64,000 bases of DNA, from NCBI GenBank assembly GCA_013203185.1, contig JABMOS010000113.1:1-64000 (forward strand). Reading direction: 5' to 3'. Shown in pieces: positions 9,893 to 17,242 of the stretch (position 1 is its first letter; the number at the start of each line of letters is the position of its first letter). The position numbers and the translations under genes were made by a program. The notes under the pieces are model-generated. The model had not been told where the DNA came from, did no database searches, and saw only the letters and a program-made list of their open reading frames with translations. Origin of the DNA: Fidelibacterota bacterium (GTDB taxonomy: Bacteria > Fidelibacterota > UBA8477 > JABMPR01).

Positions 9893-10260
9893 GCTATTCG
9901 CTATTAATCATAGATGATGACGAAGATATCCGCCTGATTCTAAACTCCGTTCTTGCATCAATTGATAGCCTGACCGTTTTTGAGGCAGCTGATGGGGCGA
10001 CGGCGCGCGAGATGATGCAGAATCAAAAGATTGATGGTATCATTTTAGACTACCAATTGCCTGATATGAGTGGTGAAGAGTTGTTGGGAATAATTAAAAA
10101 CCCCTTATCATCCGATCAACCTGCTGTGGTCATGCTCTCTGCCAGAGATGATAAAGATTTGGTTGAGAAGTGGCTTGGTATGGGAGCAAAGGCAGTGCTA
10201 AGAAAACCATTTAACCCTTTTGAACTCCTCGGGCAGCTTAGGACTCAACTTGAATTCTGA
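9889..10260 (+). CDS. single-domain response regulator
   Basis: A 123-residue receiver with acidic triad DDD at 9-11, acceptor D54 (ILDYQLPD) and the lysine in LRKPF. It overlaps the cyclase gene by ATGA at 9889-9892, which implies coupled translation. There is no effector domain. It may relay phosphate or act allosterically on the downstream HEAT/glycosyltransferase proteins. Confidence 0.88.
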   Translation: MSYSLLIIDDDEDIRLILNSVLASIDSLTVFEAADGATAREMMQNQKIDGIILDYQLPDMSGEELLGIIKNPLSSDQPAVVMLSARDDKDLVEKWLGMGAKAVLRKPFNPFELLGQLRTQLEF

Positions 10261-11389
10261 ACAATTTCTAAAATATTTGAAGCAGGTGCATGCCTATTTA
10301 AATGGATTGAGCGAAGAATTCTTTTCCCATTTTGAGAAACTTCCACGTCTTGAAATAGCCCTGCAAATACTCATCCTCACAGTGGTGTTTCTCTTTGTAA
10401 CCACCATCATTATTGCAGTTGGTGTAGTCTTGCTGCGGATGAAAAATAATATCCTCTCAAATAGATATTCCCGGCTTGAGAAGAGCTGGGAGGGGCAAAT
10501 TATGGAAATTCTTAATGATGATGACAATGAAGAATATCCAGAGATGGAGATCAAAAGGAGAGACAGGGATTTCTTTGTTCAATATCTCTACCGGTTTGCA
10601 TCCCGATTAAGAGGTCAGGACCTCCAAATTATTAAGGACCTTGCTGCCCCATATTTGCCCATGATTGCCGGGAAATTGGAGAGTGGATATCCTGAGTTAC
10701 GTGCTCGAAATATCAATATCCTGGCTACCTTGGGATTTCCAGAATATATTGATCCTATCATCCACGCACTGCAAGAAGACGCTCCCATTGTAAAGATGGC
10801 CGCAGCGAGAATTTTAGCCCATGCAGATTACCCAGAGCATATCGATCTCATTCTTCCTGAGCTATCACATTTTGATGAGTGGAGCATGAACTTCCTCTCC
10901 TCAATGCTAGCTGAAATGGGACCATCCATTGCTCCACGCCTGCGGATAGAACTTCTAAATAGAGAAGCTTCAGTTCGAGTAAGAATCGCATCAGCAGAAG
11001 CCTTGCGACAAATCGGTGATTTGGCAGCACCAGACGCCGCAGCCAGGGTTTTAGAAACTGGTGATGACCCGGAGCTAAGTGCAACTTGTTTAAAGATATT
11101 GCGGGACATGGGAACCCCTCGACATCGACCGCTTTTGCTGGACCTGGTTGGGTCACCTGAGGAGATTATCCGCATTCACGCCCTCTCAGCCCTTGGCTCT
11201 ATTGGCTTAGAATCTGATGCTGCTATTATGCTTAAAGGTCTGGACGATCCCTCAAGTTGGGTAGCCTTGCAAGCTGCAAGAGCCTTACATCAGATAAAAA
11301 ACACCAAATTGCTTGAGGAAATCGCTACTTCAGATCACTTCAGAGCTTCAATTGCTCAGCAGATTCTCGCGGAGGTCAATGGCTTATGA
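10250..11389 (+). CDS. membrane-anchored HEAT-repeat protein
   Basis: About 380 residues: one strong membrane helix near the N-terminus (roughly residues 38-60 of the longer reading), an acidic/charged linker, then HEAT/PBS-lyase-type alpha-helical repeats to the end, with recurring words such as AARILAH, ASAEALRQIGD, ALSALGSIG and QAARALHQIK. HEAT scaffolds bind other proteins. No ATG is available upstream of the membrane helix. TTG at 10250 has an AGGA six bases upstream and is chosen here; TTG at 10220 is the alternative, and either way the start lies inside the receiver gene. The stop overlaps the glycosyltransferase start (ATGA), so it probably scaffolds or regulates that enzyme at the membrane. 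Confidence 0.8.
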   Translation: MNSEQFLKYLKQVHAYLNGLSEEFFSHFEKLPRLEIALQILILTVVFLFVTTIIIAVGVVLLRMKNNILSNRYSRLEKSWEGQIMEILNDDDNEEYPEMEIKRRDRDFFVQYLYRFASRLRGQDLQIIKDLAAPYLPMIAGKLESGYPELRARNINILATLGFPEYIDPIIHALQEDAPIVKMAAARILAHADYPEHIDLILPELSHFDEWSMNFLSSMLAEMGPSIAPRLRIELLNREASVRVRIASAEALRQIGDLAAPDAAARVLETGDDPELSATCLKILRDMGTPRHRPLLLDLVGSPEEIIRIHALSALGSIGLESDAAIMLKGLDDPSSWVALQAARALHQIKNTKLLEEIATSDHFRASIAQQILAEVNGL

Positions 11390-12822
11390 CCATTCTTATC
11401 CGTTCGTTGGAGTTTTTGTTGGAAGGGTTCAACTATGTGGTATTGGCCTACTTCCTCCTTCTGAATTTCTTTTACCTGTTGACAACAATTTTTGCTTTTT
11501 TTGCTTTAAGATCCTATGCTCGACGCATGGAGGCAGTAGATCTGCAATCATTGATGGCGAAAGCCGGGGTGCCTCCTGTAACCCTTTTTGCACCTGCTTA
11601 CAATGAAGAAGCCACTTGTGTGGAATCTATCCGGGCACTATTGGCCCTGAACTATCCCGAATATGAAGTCCTGGTGATTAACGATGGATCCAAGGATTCC
11701 ACCATGGAACAGCTTATTAATGCTTTCGAGCTAAAACCCGCAGCGCGATACCAGGTTGCCGATATTAAGGCAGCAGCTGTTCGAGGTATTTACCGCAGCG
11801 AGTATCAACCAAATTTGTGGGTTATTGATAAGGAAAATGGGGGTAAGGCAGACGCTTTGAATGTGGGGATAAATTATTGTCGCACCCCCCTCTTTTGCGC
11901 AATGGACGCCGACAGTATTCTGGAAAGAGACGCACTCATTCGTATTGTGCGACCCTTCCTGGAAGATGCCCATACAGTAGCAGCTGGCGGGATTATTCGA
12001 ATCGTAAATGATTGTACCCTGAAGCGTGGTACTTTGACAAAAATCAGATTGCCGAAAAACATTTGGGCCAAATTTCAAGTTCTGGAATATTTACGAGCTT
12101 TCCTTTCAGGTCGTATGGGATGGAGTGCCATGAACGCGACCTTGATCATTTCTGGGGCTTTTGGTATGTTTAAGCGCTCTGCTGTGGTTGCCGTTGGTGG
12201 CTATGCCCATGATACCGTAGGTGAAGACATGGAATTGGTGGTTAAGCTTCATCGCTATCATCTTGAGCGCAAGCTACCCTACACCATCTCATTTGTTCCG
12301 GATCCTGTAGCCTGGACAGAATGTCCAGAATCGACTAAAATTCTGGGACGTCAGCGCGACCGTTGGCAAAGGGGACTATTTGAAGTCCTTTCCCGGCACA
12401 GAGTGATGCTACTTAATCCAAAATACGGGCGAATAGGCATGTTTGCCTTCCCCTATTTCTATTTTCTGGAAATGTTGGGACCCGCTATTGAGATGCCTGG
12501 CTATATCACTTTTCTCATTGCCCTCATCTGGGGATCTATTTCATACACTTATATGGCAGCCTTCTTTGTTGTAGCATTCATTTTTGGTGTGGCGCTCTCA
12601 CTATTTTCAGTGGCACTTGAAGAGCTTACTTTCAGACGCTATCCTCGAACCAGAGATCTATTTCAACTATTCTTTCTCGCCGTTATTGAGAATTTTGGGT
12701 ATCGTCAACTCACCATCTATTGGCGAATGCATGGATTTATTTCTGCACTTCGAAAAGTTGAAGGATGGGGCAAGATGGAGCGCAAGGGCTTTGCCACAGC
12801 GCCAGATGAAAGCGCGAAATGA
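11386..12822 (+). CDS. membrane GT2 processive-type glycosyltransferase
   Basis: 478 residues with the family-2 glycosyltransferase signature of cellulose, chitin and poly-GlcNAc synthases: PAYNEE near the start of the catalytic domain, DGS for nucleotide binding, DAD at 174-176, a TECPES acidic motif and QRDRW at 323-327 (QxxRW). One membrane segment precedes the catalytic domain and several follow (about 345-440). No PilZ domain is fused, so any c-di-GMP control would need a partner. It overlaps the HEAT protein upstream and the anchored protein downstream by ATGA, giving a tight three-gene unit. A cell-surface polysaccharide is the likely product; the sugar is unknown. Confidence 0.88.
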   Translation: MTILIRSLEFLLEGFNYVVLAYFLLLNFFYLLTTIFAFFALRSYARRMEAVDLQSLMAKAGVPPVTLFAPAYNEEATCVESIRALLALNYPEYEVLVINDGSKDSTMEQLINAFELKPAARYQVADIKAAAVRGIYRSEYQPNLWVIDKENGGKADALNVGINYCRTPLFCAMDADSILERDALIRIVRPFLEDAHTVAAGGIIRIVNDCTLKRGTLTKIRLPKNIWAKFQVLEYLRAFLSGRMGWSAMNATLIISGAFGMFKRSAVVAVGGYAHDTVGEDMELVVKLHRYHLERKLPYTISFVPDPVAWTECPESTKILGRQRDRWQRGLFEVLSRHRVMLLNPKYGRIGMFAFPYFYFLEMLGPAIEMPGYITFLIALIWGSISYTYMAAFFVVAFIFGVALSLFSVALEELTFRRYPRTRDLFQLFFLAVIENFGYRQLTIYWRMHGFISALRKVEGWGKMERKGFATAPDESAK

Positions 12823-14018
12823 TCAAGATAAATACTGAAAAGATTCTAGAATTCATCACCCGACCCCTCGAAGTTGTGATCTTAAGATATATCTTTATTT
12901 TCATAATAGCAGTTCCGTTGGGCATGTATCTGATGTGGGTTTTCTCTTCAAAGCACGAGCTTGAAATTGTTATTGTGAACAAATCTGTTACCGATAACAA
13001 AAACGCAGAGCTGCGCTCATTGACCTGGGTTTTAAATCATGAACGTATTGTGAAGGCTTCTCATGAATTTTACCAGTCGGATTCCAATTATTTTGGATTC
13101 TACCCCCGATTGGGTGGTGACTTTTCAGTTCGTGATTTTCATGCTTACGACTCACTGGAAATAATCAACCTGGTCAACAATTCTGACCTGCTTTATCTCA
13201 CTGATTCATACGGCGTTTACACACATGATTACGGCGTTGATCTAAACAAGCCCAATCGTCTATTATATGGTGGTTTTAACCGCAGTGATCTTGATGTGTT
13301 AAAAGAGTTCCGTGCTCAAAAGAAACTGATATTGAGTGAGTTCTCTCTTTTCGCCCCTCCCACTGGTCGGAGTATACGAGATTCACTCCAGACTATTCTG
13401 GGGCTAAAATGGTCAGGCTGGACGGGCCGTTACTTTCTATCGCTTGATTCCACAGCGCATGGGGATTTACCAGAATGGGTGGTTAATCTATATCATCAAA
13501 AATATGGGCCAGAATGGCCATTTTTTGATTCAGGTATCGTCCTGGTCAGAGGAGATGATATTGTGATTCTTGAATACGGTACCCATTTGATTCAAGAAGC
13601 ACCAATTATTGAGACACAAACTATTAACGCCAAGACATATGGACTGCCCCCATCCGTCCCGTATCCTTTCTGGTTTGATATTGTAACATCCCCTGAGCGG
13701 AACAACCAAATAATATCCATTTTTCATTTGGAGGTGAATGAACGTGGCGACGCTCTCCTCAATGCCCACAATATTCCCAAAATGTTTCCTGCGGTGTTGA
13801 AAGAGACCACGGGCGAACATCCATTTTATTATTTTGCCGGTGACTTTTCAGATAATCCAGTTCTTACAGTGACAGCCTATTTTAAGGGCATTAAGCGGTT
13901 CCATAAGTTCTTTTACAATGAAAAAAATGTTGAGGATCGTCGTCAATTCTCCTGGCGATTCTATCGACCTTTGATTACCAACATTCTTCGGAATGAAGTG
14001 AAACGACTAAACCGTTAA
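12819..14018 (+). CDS. membrane-anchored periplasmic protein of the glycosyltransferase unit
   Basis: 399 residues, not matched to a named family. A single membrane helix at about 20-44 is followed by a large, probably periplasmic domain with mixed alpha/beta content. Motifs such as DLLYLTDSYGVY, YGGFNRSDLD and LGLKWSGWTGRY hint at a flavodoxin- or amidotransferase-like fold. It overlaps the glycosyltransferase gene by ATGA, so it probably works with that enzyme, for example in polymer export, modification or processing. That is inferred only from linkage. Confidence 0.7.
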   Translation: MIKINTEKILEFITRPLEVVILRYIFIFIIAVPLGMYLMWVFSSKHELEIVIVNKSVTDNKNAELRSLTWVLNHERIVKASHEFYQSDSNYFGFYPRLGGDFSVRDFHAYDSLEIINLVNNSDLLYLTDSYGVYTHDYGVDLNKPNRLLYGGFNRSDLDVLKEFRAQKKLILSEFSLFAPPTGRSIRDSLQTILGLKWSGWTGRYFLSLDSTAHGDLPEWVVNLYHQKYGPEWPFFDSGIVLVRGDDIVILEYGTHLIQEAPIIETQTINAKTYGLPPSVPYPFWFDIVTSPERNNQIISIFHLEVNERGDALLNAHNIPKMFPAVLKETTGEHPFYYFAGDFSDNPVLTVTAYFKGIKRFHKFFYNEKNVEDRRQFSWRFYRPLITNILRNEVKRLNR

Positions 14019-14149
14019 AGCTATTTTATTAATGAAAATTAACCCTTGTTGGTACAATTTGGTTTGGTAGAATTAGATACCCATCTCACCCATTTCCACT
14101 ATTTTAAATTAGCATCATTAAAACCGATTCAATAATACTGAGGTTACTC

Positions 14150-15493
14150 ATGAATAGATATTTTAAAAAGCTTGGACTGGTACTTTTTCTTTTTGGTCTG
14201 ATTTCCATTCGGATTTATGCCTGGGAAATACACACACTGATCGCTCAACCCGTATTTTCCTCAATGGATGAAGTGGTATCAGCTGAGGATGTCCTTGTCA
14301 CGAGTTTGGAAGAGTTTCTTATCCTCGCGGAGCTGTATCTAGAAGAAACATTACAGGAAGAAGAGATGTGGGCAAGAAGCAATTTAGAGTTTTATGCCCC
14401 GCTACCAGATTCCCTGGCCTTTAAGGCCACCAATGATGTAGAAAGCGTACGCCAAAGATTTGCCCGGGCCATCAGAATCAATCCCCAGTCAAAATTGATC
14501 TCATACTTGCAATTGGTTCCCGGTGCTAAACCAGGGACGCGTAACATTTTGGTTCCCGAAGATGTAACGCCACTGAAAGAGAATGATGGGTTTTACAATG
14601 TTACTTTTGTTAAGCTGGCACCTGGAGATAGTATTGACCCCCTCAGCGTCCTCGTTTCTGCAAACCATGAACCTGATCTCGGTCTTGACATCGGTCTTTA
14701 TGAAAACAATGACACGGATTGGGGTAAGTATTATGGTATGGGAACACAGCCCTTTGGAGATGCAAAACTCGAATACGGTTCACAGGCTCCCATTCACATG
14801 GGTCTTTATCACGAAGCTGCTTTGATCAACATGGTGGCTCCATTTGTAAAAGATTGCTATCCAGAATATAGAATCCACCTTTACAAGACACTCTCTGAGC
14901 TTGCCTTCAGTCTCGGTCATGATTATTGGGGATGGCGCTTTATGGGGTGGGGTCTGCATTATCTTGCAGATCTGACACAACCTTATCATTCCCGAGCTTT
15001 GCCTGGTGTTGGCACATTTAAGATGTTGGTCATGAATGTTATGGATATGATGGGTCGAAGCCGTATGAAGGATGATGCAATTCGGTTGGTCTCAAACAGA
15101 CATATGGCCATTGAGCTTCTGGAAAGGCAGCTTTTGGAACGGGCATATCTTGAAAATGACATGGACTATCTCCACATAAAAACCCTCTCTGCAGAAAGGG
15201 TCATTCCTGAATATATGGATTTATTTCCCCGCGAAATTATTACCAAAAAAGCTGCTGCCAGGTCCAAGAAATTGGATAAAATCATCGCAAAGAATTTCCC
15301 TCATCAATTGGTATCTGACCCCAATTATAAACTGGGAGATTTTGCAGGGAAGAATGAATTGGTGGATGTTCTTAACAATTCTGGAAATCCAGAAGCCCTT
15401 AAGCGCCTGGAAACGGAACTCAATGATATCCTCATCGATTTTTCTGTCTATGGTCGCAGCTACGCCAGGAGTATCCTTTCTCAGACCCCCTGA
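14150..15493 (+). CDS. secreted zinc-dependent phospholipase C / S1-P1 nuclease-like protein
   Basis: 447 residues with a signal peptide ending at about A24. The predicted mature protein begins with W25 and has H28 close behind, as in zinc-dependent phospholipase C and S1/P1 nucleases, whose N-terminal Trp and following His bind zinc. The second family block is clear: GHDYWGW, then GLHYLADLTQPYHS around the middle. Length exceeds the roughly 250-residue classic enzymes, with an insertion between the N-terminus and the histidine-rich block and an extra helical tail. Likely a periplasmic or extracellular phosphodiesterase or lipase. It has its own start with GAGG upstream, 131 bases from the previous operon. 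Confidence 0.7.
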   Translation: MNRYFKKLGLVLFLFGLISIRIYAWEIHTLIAQPVFSSMDEVVSAEDVLVTSLEEFLILAELYLEETLQEEEMWARSNLEFYAPLPDSLAFKATNDVESVRQRFARAIRINPQSKLISYLQLVPGAKPGTRNILVPEDVTPLKENDGFYNVTFVKLAPGDSIDPLSVLVSANHEPDLGLDIGLYENNDTDWGKYYGMGTQPFGDAKLEYGSQAPIHMGLYHEAALINMVAPFVKDCYPEYRIHLYKTLSELAFSLGHDYWGWRFMGWGLHYLADLTQPYHSRALPGVGTFKMLVMNVMDMMGRSRMKDDAIRLVSNRHMAIELLERQLLERAYLENDMDYLHIKTLSAERVIPEYMDLFPREIITKKAAARSKKLDKIIAKNFPHQLVSDPNYKLGDFAGKNELVDVLNNSGNPEALKRLETELNDILIDFSVYGRSYARSILSQTP

Positions 15494-15686
15494 TCTTTAT
15501 TCCCCGGGGGGTGTAGCACCTTGAGACCACCACCGAAGTTTTCTTCTAAAATGAACAGATGATTATGGAATCAGCACCTCTGTTGAATCATATTCTACGC
15601 TCAATCTTGAGGGGGGATTTCAAAATCTAAAGCTTCCCCATAGCAAGAGTATTTTATTTTTTATTGCTTCTACAAGGGTACTTACC

Positions 15687-16913
15687 ATGTCCAAAAAATT
15701 CCAGCTCTTATTAATCCTCTCCATGCTTACTTCGATGCTTATCTCCCAGGAAATTTCAAAAAATGATGCTCCCAATCTGTACATAGATTGTCGCTCATGT
15801 GATATGAACTATATCCGCACCGAGCTGGATTATGTGAATTATGTCATTGATCGCAATGATGCTGATCTTTTTATCATGATCACCTGGCAAAGCACAGGTG
15901 GAAACGGTCGCAAATACACCATGACCCTGGAGGGACGCGAACGATTTGAAGGTCTGAGGGATTCTTTAACCTATGTGACGGATCAAGAGATGTCTGAAGA
16001 TGAGATTCGAGAAAAAACGTTGAAATGGCTCAAGCTTGGAACCGTGCGTTTTATAAACTACACCCCACTGGCAGATGAAATAAAAATAAGTTTTGATACA
16101 AATATGCCAATGGAACAGCCCTCAGATAATTGGGATTATTGGGTGTTTGAATCTAGCCTTAATGGATGGTTTGATGGCCAATCCACATATAGCAACACCA
16201 ATGCACATTGGAGTTTTATTGCCCGGCGGACCACAGAAGCATGGAAGCTGAGGTTCCAGCTCAGGGGATCCTACAATGAGGAACGTTATACCATCGGCGA
16301 GGATGAATATGTCAGTATTAGAAGAAATCCCGGTTTCAATTCTATGGTCGTAAAGGGTATTTCAGACCATTTCTCAGTGGGGTTCAGAGCAGGAGCATTT
16401 ATTTCTACCTATTCAAATCTAGATCAGGCTATCTGGGTCAATCCCACGCTAGAGTATAACATCTTCCCTTATCAGGAATCTACCCGCCGGGAATTTCGAT
16501 TTCAATATGTTGTGGGATGGAACATGAACGATTACCATGAGACTACCATCTATGATCAAAACGAGGAAAAACTCCTTAAGGAAGCCCTGGAAATCGATTT
16601 TGAATTGCATGAAGCCTGGGGTTCTGCCGAGTTAAATATTGAAGGCTCCCATTATTTCCATGATTTCAACAAGAACCGACTGGATTTAAGGGGCGAACTC
16701 TCCTTGAAGATATTAAAGGGCTTTTCTTATAATATTCACGGTGGTTATTCCCTCATACACGATCAACTCTCCCTTCCCAAAGGCGAGGCCAGCCAGGAGG
16801 ATATTCTGCTCCAAACCCAGGAACTTGAAACTCAGTATAGCTATTGGGGTTCAATGGGTATCAGCTACACTTTTGGCTCTATTTACAACAATATTGTGAA
16901 TCCCAGATTCTAG
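15687..16913 (+). CDS. exported outer-membrane-type protein, unknown
   Basis: 408 residues with a signal peptide (about 1-21, ending near ISQE). The first half is soluble and mixed. The second half (about 155-408) has alternating aromatic and polar strands and ends in an aromatic residue (F), as expected for a beta-barrel. Two cysteines lie early (CRSC). Not recognised as a named family. It stands alone with an AAGGG site before its ATG. Confidence 0.65.
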   Translation: MSKKFQLLLILSMLTSMLISQEISKNDAPNLYIDCRSCDMNYIRTELDYVNYVIDRNDADLFIMITWQSTGGNGRKYTMTLEGRERFEGLRDSLTYVTDQEMSEDEIREKTLKWLKLGTVRFINYTPLADEIKISFDTNMPMEQPSDNWDYWVFESSLNGWFDGQSTYSNTNAHWSFIARRTTEAWKLRFQLRGSYNEERYTIGEDEYVSIRRNPGFNSMVVKGISDHFSVGFRAGAFISTYSNLDQAIWVNPTLEYNIFPYQESTRREFRFQYVVGWNMNDYHETTIYDQNEEKLLKEALEIDFELHEAWGSAELNIEGSHYFHDFNKNRLDLRGELSLKILKGFSYNIHGGYSLIHDQLSLPKGEASQEDILLQTQELETQYSYWGSMGISYTFGSIYNNIVNPRF

Positions 16914-17242
16914 CCTAAACATACCAAAAATTACTCCCTCCCTTGAGCTGGCACGTGTCATTCAATTGGGAATATATCAATTCCATATAGAGTTTAATCA
17001 AATTGATGTCTTTTTAGGCCGAGAAGGTGTAGGGCTCATCCATGTATATGACTGTATATATTGCATATAGGTGCCACAGGTACCTGTTGGCATATGCATT
17101 GACATAATAAGGTGCATGATTCTCGTGGGTAGAACCAACTATGCATTTATTAAAACCTATCTGAATCGTGGTTATCTCACATACATGACACCTGTGGGAA
17201 ACTGAAAAGATATTGACACCGAGCACACATATTGGGATTATT
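16914..17242. other. regulatory intergenic region with a long dyad
   Basis: No gene is seen in these 329 bases. They contain a long imperfect inverted repeat (17063-17097, listed separately) and runs of TATA/GCATAT words. No rho-independent terminator is visible after the preceding gene. Confidence 0.5.
17063..17097. promoter_or_regulatory. extended inverted repeat, candidate operator
   Basis: The core ACAGGTACCTGT (17076-17087) is a perfect 12-base palindrome. It is flanked by TGCC on the left and GGCA on the right, offset by one base, and then by GCATAT and ATATGC. There is no T-run, so it is more likely a protein-binding site than a terminator. It lies about 150 bases upstream of the DUF5916 gene. 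Confidence 0.4.

Noticed and set aside
11731-12078. Minus-strand open frames inside the glycosyltransferase gene
   Set aside because: Shadow frames of a well-supported gene.
16950-16966. TGGCACG resembling a sigma-54 -24 box
   Set aside because: No GC (or TTGC) at the required ten-base distance. Similar lone TGGCACG words near 36241 and on the minus strand near 43401 were rejected for the same reason.
17089-17103. TGGCATATGCATTGA as a sigma-54 promoter of the DUF5916 gene
   Set aside because: The -12 GC is missing (GA instead), and the GG is part of the nested dyad; insufficient without other support.
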